Source: Mortierella alpina (Eukaryota > Mortierellomycota > Mortierellomycetes > Mortierellales > Mortierellaceae). From it: a DNA stretch of 64,000 bases. Made by a program: the position numbers and the translations under genes. Shown piece after piece: positions 40,491-52,096 of this stretch (position 1 is the first letter of the stretch; every line of letters begins with the position of its first letter). The stretch is taken from positions 992,001-1,056,000 of the forward strand of contig JANATF010000009.1 in the NCBI GenBank assembly GCA_029449245.1, given 5' to 3'. The notes below the pieces were generated by a model. It had not been told where the DNA came from. It worked only from the letters and a program-made list of their open reading frames with translations, and searched no databases.

Positions 40491-41240
40491 CTATTGATGG
40501 ACGTTGGAGTATTCGCCATTCTGCTGGTGGTAATAGCCGGCACTGACGTCCTGCTGCTGGTGGAAGAGCTGTCCGTCCTCCAATCCCTTGCTATCCTCCT
40601 CGCCATCCTTGTCCTTGGACGTTGCTGCCTGACGCTCAATCTTGGTTGTCTATATTTTTTGCGACAGAACGAGCAGCCAAAGCGTTTGGAATATGAGATC
40701 AACCATCCTTCCATGGCCGTGCTGCTTTTGACAACGTGGCTCTTTGGTTGTCCAGTCAAAATCTGAAGACATGTGTGTACTCACCTCTCGGTATTTGGAC
40801 AGATAAATCTTAAGAGCCTCTGCATAATTCTCGAAACCAAGAGACTGCATCGCCCAAAGGATATCCTCACCATTGATCGTCTTGCGCTTCTCCAACTGGC
40901 ACCTATCACTGGCTATAAGCATGGGGCAATGATTAAGAGTGTTGTGTGAGTTGCGTGGCCCTGCACGATCATCGGGAAATGACAATTCATCCCAGCTTTT
41001 ACGGCCCTTGATAGGGCAGCTTTGTGCATTTTTATCGCCATTGATCACTTTACCTTCACTAGTGATGAACGAGATGAATTCAGACACACATTCCTGCACG
41101 GTTTCTTTGGCCTCCTTGGCGATTTTAGCATTGTCGGGCAGGGCTTTCTTCATGATGCGGGCTACGTTGGCGATGGGCAGGAAGCGATCCTGCTCCTTGT
41201 AGTCGTCCAACTCGTCGCCAGAATGATGCTGCTCAGACAT
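40491..41240 (-). CDS. HAP3: CCAAT-binding factor subunit HAP3/NF-YB
   Basis: Histone-fold subunit of the heterotrimeric CCAAT-binding transcription factor (Hap2/3/5). Exons 41240-41054, 40912-40785 and 40649-40491 give 157 residues. The NF-YB core runs from [18 protein letters not shown] through [19 protein letters not shown], then across intron 1 to [20 protein letters not shown] and [15 protein letters not shown], all family hallmarks including the Cys in the TSEASDRC segment. The tail is short, Gln/His-rich and ends YSNVHQ. The intron-1 donor GTAAAGTG is required; reading through would insert a stretch with no family match between TSE and ASDR. It shares a 345-bp divergent promoter with the TRAPP gene. 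Confidence 0.96.
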
Positions 41241-41585
41241 TCTTTGTTTTTAATGTCGTGTGGCGGGAAGACTGTGGCAAAAGAGGATGGAATAGAGATG
41301 GCGCGGGGGGAGCAGTGGGACAGAGTGAAGTGGAGTGAAGGGAGTGCAGTGAGGGTGGAAGGGGCCGAGGGGACTACGGTGCAAGAGCGGAGTGGGGAAG
41401 TGGCGGCAAGTGGTGATGAGCAGCACCGAGACACGACGAGACACCTTTTTTTTTTTACGTGATGACAGATGGGATTTAACACCTCTGTAAATCCTGGCTT
41501 CAGTGCGCGCGTGTTCAATTATCGCATCAATCACATCTCACAACTGCATTCACCACCCCCCAGGACAACACAGCATCGTTTCGCA
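41241..41585. promoter_or_regulatory. Divergent promoter, HAP3 and TRAPPC6
   Basis: 345 bp between two ATGs, GGA/GTG-rich on the HAP3 side, with a T-run at 41446-41456. No CCAAT box is visible here, so no direct evidence of HAP3 autoregulation. Confidence 0.5.
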
Positions 41586-42492
41586 ATGGCAGCCAACCAG
41601 ACCCCGGCCAAGCTGGTCAACGAGTCGATAGTCGAATATTTGACGACAGAGATGGTGGAAGCTATGGTCAGAACCATTCATGATGATACTCTCAAACCTA
41701 GCTCCGACCGTGACCCGGCTTTGAGCAACGCAAGCGACGGCGCAGGCGGACCAAAGGATTATTCGGAGGGCGATGAGGCTATGGAGGCAGTGTACTATAA
41801 GCTGGAGATGATTGGCTTCCGAGTAGGCGAAAGGCTCATCGAAAGGTACTCTCGCTCTCCAGACGGATCGTGTTGACCCAACAGGGCTAGTAGAACCTCT
41901 GGTTCAATGATTATTCACCGTGTCTTTTCAATGCATATAGGATCAGTAAGGACCGGATGAGATTCACAGATAACTTGGATGTGGTCAAATTCGTGTGCAA
42001 GGAGGTCTGGATGTTCTTGTTCAAAAAGCAAATTGATAATCTCAAGACGAATCACAGGGTACGCTCCAGCCTCAGGTCCAAGATGATAAGGTCCTCGCTG
42101 CCTTGACACATTGACTAACGACAACGAGCATTTCCATGATAGGGTGTGTATGTACTCCAGGACAACAATTTCAGATGGTTCGCCAGGATGGCACATGATC
42201 AAAGCTCTGCCGAGTCTGTAAAGAAAGTGACGCCAGTAAGTCATCTTGGAACTCAACTTGCACCCGCCCTCAACCATCGTCGTCAATGCTGAAAAGGCTT
42301 ATTTTGAACCTCCAGAAGGAATGTGGCGACAGATTTATTAACTTGCCCTTGTCTTTCTGCTAGTATCTCTGGTTCCCCTGTGGTATTTTGAGAGGTATCC
42401 TTTCGAACCTTGGAATTGCAAGCGTTGTCGTGGCCGAGACGTCGTCGCTACCAGGTTGCACGTTCCAGATCAAGATTGCCAAAACTACATGA
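41586..42492 (+). CDS. TRS33: TRAPP complex subunit 6 (Trs33 homologue)
   Basis: Small Bet3-fold subunit of the TRAPP complex, the Rab1/Ypt1 exchange factor for ER-Golgi traffic. Exons 41586-41845, 41941-42058, 42143-42235 and 42364-42492 give 199 residues. Conserved segments: [15 protein letters not shown], then [28 protein letters not shown], and the C-terminal [18 protein letters not shown] followed by [12 protein letters not shown] and FQIKIAK, which match TRAPPC6. A residue 40-70 insert rich in Asp/Ser/Gly is typical of fungal homologues. The chosen ATG is the one directly before MAANQTPAK; an upstream in-frame extension has no conservation. Confidence 0.93.
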
Positions 42493-43675
42493 TAGAAATG
42501 ATACCCGCCAGTCGGCCTGGCAGAATTTTGACAATAGGAATAAAATGTACGAAAAGTGCGTTCTTGCAAGGTGCAACGTTGTTTGAAATACTGAGCCGAC
42601 GCCATGACACTATGACTTTAGAAAAGGGAAGGCAATACGAACCACATATGTGCGCAATATTCAAGTAATCGAGTCGCCATGATAATGAAAAACACAAGGG
42701 TATGGAGGCGAGAGGAGACCTTGTGCAAGCCTTGGTAAGTATGGCGGAGCGGTCTCGCTCCGCATGTGCGTGGTTGAACACAAAAGTAGTAAAAAAAAAT
42801 GGCGGGAAAAAGTCAAAAAAAAAAAAGAAAGCACGCGGCAGGCTGTTGTCCTTAAAAGGCAAATCATGTCTGCCGCCATTTTCAATGGCTTTCCATGCAA
42901 GACGATGCGAGAGGCAAGAGGCAGCCTTGTCGTGTTGACAGAAAGGATGAGTTGGAGCAACACGCTCGTTGTATATGAAGCTCTTTAGATGCGGCGGCCA
43001 GCCGACGAAGATCAATTTGCACGTCACAAGCGAGATGTCGCGAGGGTCCAGCCAAAAAAACAAAACACCGCGAATAGGGCACTGGTGGCAAAAAAAAAAA
43101 AGAAAAAAAAGAAAGAGACGAAAACAGTGGGGCAGAGTGTAGTTGCGGTGATTGGGGTGGATGTGCAGGAAGGGCCTCCAGGTGCATGGCCGATGGATGT
43201 TGGTGCAGGAGTGTCGATGCATTGTCTAATTGCAGCCCTCCTTTGCTGACTCTTGACGCTGCTTCGTGCTCGCTACAAACCCCCTTCAGCAGAGTGCTTT
43301 ATATGGCCTCACCTGGCTAGCAATTTGCTCACCCTGCACAACCCCCTTCAAAGCGCCAATTTTTTTTTTCTCTTTACTTTTTTTCACTCTTGCTCAACCC
43401 TGTCCTGTCACCTGCTTGGCTACGCAACAAATTCCTCAAGGGCTTTCGGGATCAAACTGGATGGCATCTCTGTTGCTGCACACCTCACCCTCGTTTATTA
43501 TTCTGTGTTCTCTTCTGTCTATTTCTCGTCTCTCCCTGTCGCTCCTTGTTGTCTCTCTCTCTCTCTCTCTTTCTCTTTCTCTCGCTCTTTCTCTCGCTCT
43601 CTCTCCCCCCCTCTCTCTCTGTCTCTCTTATTCCTCTCTTGCTGTGTACTCTATTTTTTTTGCGTTTTATCATCT
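42493..43675. other. Intergenic region with A- and CT-rich tracts
   Basis: Nearly 1.2 kb after the TRAPP gene. It contains two A-rich patches (42790-42830 and 43089-43112), then T-rich and CT-rich sequence. Long frames on both strands here come from simple-sequence composition. No gene is supported. Confidence 0.5.
43552..43628. repeat. CT-rich simple repeat
   Basis: About 77 bp of CTCT/TTCTC sequence with a C-run. It generates artefactual Leu/Ser or Glu/Arg frames. Confidence 0.75.
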
Positions 43676-44035
43676 TTAATAACCACCCACGACAACAAAC
43701 CGGGCATCTCGCCAAGAAGCCGCAAAGGACCTTCCTGCAAAGGTCGCATCTCTGGGTAGGAACCTCGCACTTGCCCACGCCTGATTACACGGTCCAGGAC
43801 CCGTCTCCATCCTCCTCTGCTCTTCGCAGGTCTGGGCGTCATCAACACCCTTAGGATTCTTAGCATTCACCAGTCGGTCATCGTAATCCCGCTCCGAGAC
43901 GCTGCACACAGTAGCACCAGGATCTTGGTCAGGAATCTTCACTTCTCTGCTCATGGAAGTTGACTGGACTTACGCTTCCGGACAGTAACCCTTCAACATT
44001 ACGACATCATTGTCGGGATCGGCATCAGGAGCCAT
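43676..44035 (-). CDS. Candidate small gene divergent from SET2
   Basis: Possible two-exon gene. Exon 1 44035-43974 encodes MAPDADPDNDVVMLKGYCPE and ends in a perfect GTAAGT donor. An acceptor at 43902 (GTGTGCAG, with a CTGAC branch-like site upstream) opens exon 2, 43901-43676, beginning AVSERDYDDRLVNAKNPKG. The product is 95 residues with no family I know. A T-tract at 44042-44056 separates it from SET2, as a shared promoter would. Over the last 100 bp all three frames are open, and another frame there shows a Cys-x-x-Cys pattern (RCDLCRKVLCG, RCPVC), so the 3' structure is uncertain. Confidence 0.3.
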
Positions 44036-44385
44036 TATCGCGTTTTTTTTTTTTTTCTTCGCTGTCCGGCAAACACTTGCCGATTTATGCGGACGTCTCT
44101 CTATCCCTATAGAGATGAGATGGACCACGCCAGGAATCTTTTGTCACAACTGACGGCTTTAAGATTGTTCGTCCCATACACACCTCTGAAAACCAGAGTG
44201 GCCTTCGTGATAGCTATCTCATATCATGAGACAACGACCATCCTTTGGACAGGACTAACACCTGCTCTTTCGTACTATCTTCTAGACGACAGCGACGCAA
44301 TATTTAACGACCTCCTCCATCCACATCAGCCTGCCTGGATCCTCGACTCCTCCATAGTTTACCAGGACAAAAAGAAAAGCATCCG

Positions 44386-47300
44386 ATGCTCCCCAGTTTG
44401 CACAAGCACGACGCTGTTATGGAGAGTGGCAGGGTGACTCAGCATACTGTTGCCGAATCAGCTGATAGCTCCGTGGGACCCTCCTCGACGACCTCCTCTA
44501 CATCGACTTCGCCTTCGTCGTCAATAAGCGACGCCGTCATGACCATCGAGCACGCCAAGGAAACTGGATTTAGTAGTATCATCCCAGAGCTGAAGCAGGA
44601 GGAGCCAGGTAATGATCCTGGACCCAAGATTTGCGACTAGCCCTTTCAATATGGCACTTGCGTAAGCACCCCTTGTCTGCCCATTAACATTGTTCAATGT
44701 TTGATGATGATCATGACATATAGAAATATGCGCCTCGCTGGCTTCTCTACACGCATCGCTGTCCGACACTGGAACACCCACGGCTGTTGAGGCAGCAAAG
44801 ATATCTCCTTTACTGGCCACCACAATCTCTCCAAAGATTGAAAAGATGGAAAAGCTCGAGATCTCAAGTCCTATCCCGCTCTCTCGCCTCTTCGACTTTG
44901 ATAAGGAGGACCAAAAGTCTGACAAAATCGTTCGAAACGAGTCTGAACGACAGTATCAGAAAAAGCTAAGAGATGAGTTCGAAGCTGGCTTCCATGATAT
45001 CAACGCTTGCACCGATGGCGAGCTGGCTCCGAATCAACGTCTGGCCATGACTTCTGGAGGCACTCTCACCAATGGTCACCACAGCAACGATGCAGCCTAC
45101 GACTCTGACGATGAGGAGATCCGCATTGATGACGACGAGGACGACGATGCGCAGCGGGGGCGCGACTATAAGAGCAAGAGCAGTGTACCGCCGCCACCTC
45201 CGCCACCCGTTGGACCTCCTTCGATCAAACATCTACCAACTGCGTTGTTCGAGGCTCAGAGTTCATACCAGCAAATCGAACACAACATTTACCGTGGTAC
45301 CAACACTGGAAACTCGCCTGTGGATGACTGTCTTCCGTGCCAGTGCAAATACAACCCACGTAAGTTCATGGCAGCCTACTTGATATCATTGGGACGCCTT
45401 GTGTCGGCGATAGTCCCGCACAGTAGACCCATAATCGCCTACTGATTTCCCTTTTGGCCTCCATGTATACATCAGACCGGGATCCAAGGTGGAAAGCCTG
45501 TGGCCCCGACTGCATCAATAGGAATCTGCTGGTAGAGTGCATCGAGGACGACTGTCCATGCGGGTCCTACTGTTTAAATAGGAGGTATGCCACCCTCCAT
45601 TTTCATTTGCTCCAGTGCGCTTGTATGTTGGGCACACATCTTTGTACTGACGATCTATTTTTGCCCTGTACGCATCTATCAGGTTTCAAATGAAGCAAAA
45701 CGCCGATGTGGATGTCGTCAAGACAGAAAAAAAGGGCTTTGGTCTCCGAGCTATGGAAGGACTTGCAGCGTATGTTTTAATGACTACGATGACCTGAATA
45801 TTGGCAGCAAGAGCATGCGTATCGTAACGTTTTCTAATGGGCTATTTTTTTGAAACTCTTAGAGGGACGTTTGTAATGGAGTATATTGGTGAGGTCTTGC
45901 CGCATTCCAGTTTTGTCAAACGAACGCGGGAATACTCTCAAATGGGCGTAGAGCATTTTTACTTCATGTCCCTGCAGTCGGACGAGGTTATCGATGCTAC
46001 CAAGAAGGGATGCCTCGCAAGGTTTATCAACCATTCTTGCAACCCTAATTGCCACCTGGAGAAGTGGGTGGTCGGTTCCAAGCTGCGCATTGGTATTTTC
46101 ACGATCAAGCGGGTCGCAGAAGGCGAAGAGTTGACATTTGACTATCAGTTTGAGCGCTATGGGTAAGTCATCAAGGAATGAAACAGTTTTTTTTTGTTCA
46201 GTGTACGGATTGGGATTTTGCTTGCTGCTTACTAACCTCTGGATGTCCATTTCGTGCCCTGCTTAAAGTGCCGAAGCACAAAAGTGTTACTGCGGCGAAT
46301 CCAACTGCACAGGCTTCATTGGCGGCAACAAGCGGTCCTCCGCTACTAGACTCGACAACTACAGTTTGGACGAGGTCGAGGACGAAGATGAGATCGATCT
46401 TGAGAACCAGATAAGTCTCAGGCACCCCAAGAAAGATAAGGTCAATGACGGCGACTACGAGGATCCATATGAGGAACGGAAAATCACCAGAGGAATCGAG
46501 GATCCGATTCTCATGGAGAAGCTGGCCCGTATCATGTTTATGAAGCCCAAGGTTCAAAAAAGTAAGCGCCTGCTTGCAAAACTCATGGCCACCACAGAGC
46601 GGGCATGCCTTCGCCGGTTTCTGGTCCTACATGGACTTGTCATTCTCAAAGCGTGGTTGAAGCACTACAAGGACGAGCCGGACATTATCATGGGCATCAT
46701 GCATGTCCTTCCTAGCATCCCACTGCTCTCCCGGAACGCCATTGAAGATTCGCAGATCGAGGAGGCAGTTCAGGAAGTGGCGGATGGTCCAGAGTGTGCC
46801 TCCAAAAACATGGCGCAAGAGGTTCTGTTGCAATGGAAGGAGCTAAAGCCGACATATCGCATTCCAAAGGCTAAAAAACCTGTAAGCCTAACATTTACTT
46901 TGAGTGTCGGTGCCTAACTGTGAAATGTCCTTCTTCCTTGCCACACTGGATTCTAATCCGATATGACTTTTCCCTACTTTCAGGTTGTAACTGCTACGAC
47001 GGAGGCTGTTGGCACTCCCGCCGAAGAACCTTCAACGTTCATGTCACCTGCGGAATCTAATGGGTCCGGCTCCGTGGAGGGCCTTGGTAAACGCCAGTAC
47101 GATGAGGAGGAGCGCGCATCAACTCCAGCCGGCATAGAGAAGCGAGGAAAGTTCGACATTCCTGCGGTTCATTCAACATTGGACGAAAACGAAGTCTCGG
47201 CTCCAACTGCCGACCCTGCCTATAGGTACAGCAACTATGCGTATGGCTCTCCAGACTATGCTTCAAGGCCTGAATCTCATCGCCCACCTGAGCCCTATGG

Positions 47301-49604
47301 ACGTATCAACGACGGTTACGGACGGGACGGCAGAGACGGGTACGGGCGCATGGATATGTATGGACGTATGGAACCTCATAGCCGAGAAGGATCTTATGGA
47401 CGCTCAGGCGAAGCTGGCTATAGCCGATCGGATTCCTATAGCCGAATGGAATCGTACGGTATCTCCAAGGCTGGATATGAACGTGGACGTTACGAGCATT
47501 ATAGAAGCGATCGGGACCGTGAGCGAGATCGTTATTACGACTATTACCGCGAACGCGACTACGAGCGGGACTACAGGAGCCACCGTGATCCTCGCGACAT
47601 CAGGGACATGAGAGACCCCAGGGACCCAAGAGATATGAGGGATGAGCGTGATCGAGAGCCACGAGACCCTAGAGACTACAGGGAACCACGCGAGTCGTAT
47701 CCGCATGCACCCCTGTCTCCAAGACCCAGGGAGCGCGAGGCCACTCCAGTAGGCGCAGGAATTCGAGAGCGTTCGCCATCCACATCCAGTCGACGGGGAA
47801 GTTGGGCAGGAGACGGCTCCCGACCGGACTCACCCGCGCGAGAGCCAACCAGCCAGCAACAAGAATCGAGCCGGCCTGAGAGCGACGCCAAACCCGTCAC
47901 TTTGGGTAACGACACTCTGGAGCAAAAAGCGCCTGCTGCTGCTGCTGCTGCTATCGGACCTTTACCAGCGGATGAGCTGGCTACCCGATCACCCTTGGCC
48001 ATTAATTCTGCAATGGATATCCCGGCAGCCTCGACCACGCTCCGAAACTACTCGCTACCAGCAGAGCCAGTAGGCCCTAGCTCTAGTTTGCCTCCGACCG
48101 AACAGTCTACAACCGCTGCATCCGCTGCAGCAACACCCTCCTCGTCCGCCTCCCATCATCCGAGCAACTACCCTTACAGAGGCAGCAGCAGTCATAGCGA
48201 CTACCCTCACCCACGGTACGGCAGCCATGGCGCAGGAGGATATCACCATTCACAGTACTACCGTCACGCACCAGCACCAGCATCATCATCGTCATCATCA
48301 TCATCCGCCTACCCTCACTACGCCAAACCTCACCATTACAGAAGTGCATCATCACGCGCCTACTCCTCGCCGTCCAACTACCCTCCACCAGTCGAGCTAC
48401 CACCCAACTGGTCCAAGGCGAATGACCCTGAAGGTCGGACTTATTATTATAACGAGATCACTCGGGCGACTCAGTGGGAACCCCCACGTGCTGAGCCAGC
48501 GGTTGTAACTCCTTCGGAGACCATTCCTCAAGCGCCTGCGTCTCACTATCAGCAACCCCATCAGCAATCTCAGCACACGTACCACGCTCAGCCTCTTCCT
48601 CGGCCTGCATCGCCAGAACCGCCCAAGCCTGTGAACATTGATGGCTTTACTCAGGAGCAGCTGCAGGAAGTCATTGGTCGTGCGTACGACAAGCAGAAGC
48701 AAAAGAATCTAGCCAACGGAATTGGCAGCGCTGGCGCCAGTGCCCATGATGTGGATTCGCCGTCCACGGCACGACCCAGCAGTGGCAAGCCCTTGAAGAG
48801 CATGAACGAGAAGGACTTGAAGAATGCTGTAGGTGTTTGTCTTGGAGTTTGTTCATTGGCTGGTCTAGAGAGTACCGGTAGGAATGTTCTAACACACTTC
48901 TTTGGTTGTTTGCTTATAGATCTCTGGAGCTGTTGTCAAGAACATGGCCAAGTACAAGATCAAATTGGGATCCAGCGAGGCATTCAAGAAGCATGCGCGC
49001 AGGGTATGTTACGTACAAAAGGCTTCTAGCCTTTTAATGGGGGAGTTTTATTCCTCGCACTAACAAGCTGCGATTATTCTCATTCTAGATCACACATTTG
49101 ATTGCCGATAAGGAAATGCGTTCCAAGACCTTCAAGGCTGGAGAGTTGACAGAGGTTACACCAGTGATGAAGAACAAGATTCGGCGCTTTGTGAAGGACT
49201 ATATGACAAAGTTGTTCAAGAAGCAGCCCAAGGAAGAGCGGTCTGCTTTGTCCTCAAGCACAGCGGCGCTTGTCAATGGATCTCGGACCTCGATTTCGCA
49301 CGTCATTGTTTTGGGAGCCGATGGAACCCTGGGATCAACGCCAGGATCGAACGCGGTCATGTTCAAGGAGACGCTGTCCGCCAAGAAAGATATTGAAATG
49401 TCCATGGCTCAGCAATCGAAACTTGGCTCCGACAAGAGGTCGTCTATGGGCTATGGAGATGTGGAAGTGGACGATGATGACGATGTCAAGTATGGAGAAG
49501 GCGAAGATGGTGATGAAGACGAGGCTGACCTAGATGGGGATGATGATGATGATGAAGGAGGAGTTGCTGCTGTTCCTTCGTCGTCCGTTGAGCTGCCTCT
49601 ATGA
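44386..49604 (+). CDS. SET2: SET2 histone H3 Lys36 methyltransferase
   Basis: Chromatin enzyme that methylates H3K36 during RNA polymerase II elongation. Nine exons: 44386-44608, 44724-45359, 45476-45584, 45683-45769, 45863-46162, 46269-46881, 46984-48828, 48920-49003, 49089-49604; all phases agree, 1470 residues. Domain order: acidic Ser-rich N-terminus; AWS about 275-325 (CLPCQCKYNP, CGPDCINR, CPCGSYC); SET about 327-451 (GFGLRA, EYIGEV, RFINHSCNPNC, LTFDYQF); post-SET CYCGESNC; a TFIIS-N/LW-like helical part with GLVILKAWL; a long Arg/Asp/Tyr/Ser-rich region; a WW domain near 1125 (LPPNWSKANDPEGRTYYYN); and an SRI domain about 1265-1345 that binds the phosphorylated polymerase tail. The final 120 residues are acidic. 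Start: first ATG in frame with the spliced product. Confidence 0.96.
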
Positions 49605-50299
49605 CCTCAATCATCGCATCTCGTTCTTTGACATTTTCATTTTCTTTGTCCCGACTTCGATACCCATCTGCGCTCTCAAACCTCTTCTTCAGTAGCTTTG
49701 CCCTATTATTGCATTTTCTTCTTCCCCACCCACGTCTTCTTCACTGCTTCCTTATTATCTGCGGTAAGCTGCAACAGGTTTATTTTTAAACACTCGCCAT
49801 TGTATGATATATTCCTCCTTCACTCCCTCCCTCCCCTCATCCTTTGTTGCCTTCCTTTTAGCACATCTCAAAGTCGCTTTCATGCGTTAGATTCAAACCT
49901 CCCAATAAACGACCTTTGGGGCCTTTAGTCCTTATGTAAATTGCTTATCCCATGATGATGATCAGAGTTACTACTTACGGTTTTCAGCTCTCCTAGCTGG
50001 GCCGGACATTTATCATTTCCTTGCATATTGTGGAGACATGATGACTATGGCCAAACGGTAGCTCAATGCATGCAATCCAAGAAAAAAAAATAGGACTTGA
50101 ACAAAGTTGTTTTATTGTTCAGTAAAGTGAGGATCCAGGTTGATTGTTGTATTTTTCTAAGGATACTTTGGTGGCTATCGTACAAGTGGGTGTGTTCATA
50201 AAAACTGAAGCGAAATGGAGTGAGCGATGAAATATATATATAAAAAAAAGGTATGGTATGTACAGAAGCAAGGAGCTTTTGTCTTTTTTAAAAGAGGCA
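49605..50299. other. Convergent gap between SET2 and the cyclin gene
   Basis: 695 bp between two stop codons, T/C-rich after SET2. It presumably holds the two 3' UTRs. No gene is seen. Confidence 0.5.
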
Positions 50300-50545
50300 T
50301 CAGACGACATCATGGATCTCGCACTCTGCCAGACGATTCTTCTCATCGGGCGGGGAAAGCAGGTGCGTCTGTGAGGACTTTGGTGGTTGGCCGGGTCCTG
50401 CCTGGACTGAAAAAGAGCACGTGGGCGTGATTGGAGATGGGATCACACCTTGCTTCTGCGAAGGATTAATATGCGGTTGTTGTTGTTGTTGCGGTGGTGG
50501 TGGTGGTGGTGGTTGTTGTGAGACATGTTCACAGCAATGCTCCTG

Positions 50546-50583
<38 letters not shown>

Positions 50584-52096
50584 AGTGCAATTGGACCAAG
50601 AGGTCGTGCTGCTGTTGCTGTTGCTGTTGCTGCTGTCGACGAAGTTGCTCTTGAAGCAAGACGGGGACCATCTGTCGGTCTCGGAACGAGAGCAGGGCGT
50701 TTCCGACTCGCTGGAGCTCATCGACTTTAACATTGAGCTCAAATTTGGTTGTGAAGAGAAACTCTAGCTCTAGCTGGTTCAGTTCTGGAAGACTCAAACC
50801 TCCAACCTATATTACAAAAAAAGAACATTGGTTGGGAGGAGAAGAAAAGAACATGGGTCAGTTACAGGTTGTATGGCAAGTTCAAAGATAAGATCAACAT
50901 CAAAGGGTCAAAGCAACCTCTGTGCACCAAAAACAAATGGGCAGAAAGTCTTTATATGGGAGACAAAAGCATTTTCTTTTTTTTTTTACCTTGGCATAAC
51001 GAGCATTTGAATAGAACAGATCCGACGTAAACTTGGCAGCAACCATAAGACAGGTAATCAAAAGCCTGTGGATGTTGAAGCTGTTGACGCGGAAGCCATT
51101 TGCAGCAGCCGATTGGACTGGGGCAGCGGTGGGAGGACGCGGGACAGAGGGAAGAGCCACCACAGTTCCCTCAGAGGGAACAGATACCGTTGCTGTTGTC
51201 CTTTGCCTCTTTTGCTGATCCATGACGACGAGGGACCCATCTAAAGATTCTTGTTCCCTACCACGTTTTTGGATCGTTGGAGGACTGCTGTCGGAGATGC
51301 AGCTAGTAGGTACGACTGAAGGTACATCGAGAACGGTTGCTGTGGTTGAAACTGCTGCTGGCACTACTACTGCCGCCGCTGGATTTGAACTTGGAGATGA
51401 TGATGCGGTCTTGCAGGAATTAGGGACAGAGTGGGCTGATAAGAGAGAGGAGGAGGAGGGGGAGGAAGAGAGGGGCAAGGATGCGGACGACGTGGACGAA
51501 GTACTGCTCGGAGAAGGTGGTGGTTGCTGCAGCTGCATGCCTTCCAACCCCCCAATCCTGTCCAAGTACACCAACACGTTCAAGAGGACCTCGTTCGTGA
51601 ATGGGATGTACTGCAGGACCCTTGTGAGGTAGGCCTCGATCGAGATCCGGGGCACTGCTCTTGAGTGGAAGAGAGTGATCGGATCTCTCTGAGGATTGTA
51701 GCAACTGTCGTTCTTATGGACCAGCATAGAGAGCAGTGAGGAGACAATCGTCAATGTTTCCTTGACAGGATGATTGACCACGTCGAACTGAGAGGGTGTG
51801 GGCTGCGTCATGATGGTATAAGGATGAGAAGGGCTGTACGGAGTCGTCGAGACGGTGAGAGCGTTTTGTGGCGGTAAGGATATGTGTACGGCAGCGCTAT
51901 TGTTCTGGCGCCGGCATTGCTGTGGCGTTGGAGGAGGTGAGGGCGTTGGCGTCGAAGCACTTGTTGGCTTTACTAACTCGGCTGCTGTTGTTGCGCATTG
52001 GGCGCTGTATTTGCAGGGAGAGGGTGCGGGCGTTGTGCGGGTATCCGTGGATCGGACGCACTGCTGCTGAGTATATTGTGGATAATGCTGCTGCAT
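50300..52096 (-). CDS. Pho80/PCL-type cyclin with split cyclin box and polyglutamine tail
   Basis: Regulatory partner of a Pho85-like cyclin-dependent kinase. Exons 52096-50990 and 50806-50300, phase 0, 537 residues. The cyclin box begins VKETLTIVSSLLSMLVHKND, continues with FHSRAVPRISIEAYLTRVLQ and NEVLLNVLVYLDRIGG, is interrupted by about 155 Ser/Pro/Ala-rich residues (183-337), and resumes with NSFNIHRLLITCLMVAAKF and GGLSLPELNQLELEFLF. That order and the KF(T/N)SD-type segment mark the Pho80 group, whose members can carry inserts. The C-terminal part has two polyglutamine runs, one coded by uninterrupted CAG, and a polyproline. The start MQQHYPQY is the first real ATG; the frame extends upstream without one. 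Confidence 0.88.
50550..50581. repeat. Uninterrupted (CAG)n tract coding polyglutamine
   Basis: Ten pure GCT units on the plus strand, read as CAG glutamine codons in the cyclin gene on the minus strand. A second, CAA-interrupted Q tract lies at 50609-50636. Confidence 0.9.

Noticed and set aside
42485-43222. 245-codon minus-strand frame after TRAPPC6
   Set aside because: Rich in Phe, Leu and His from A/T runs, overlaps the TRAPP 3' end and has no splice or family support.
50421-50767. Several Cys-, Val/Ala- and Leu-rich plus-strand frames
   Set aside because: Trinucleotide-repeat translations antisense to the polyglutamine part of the cyclin.
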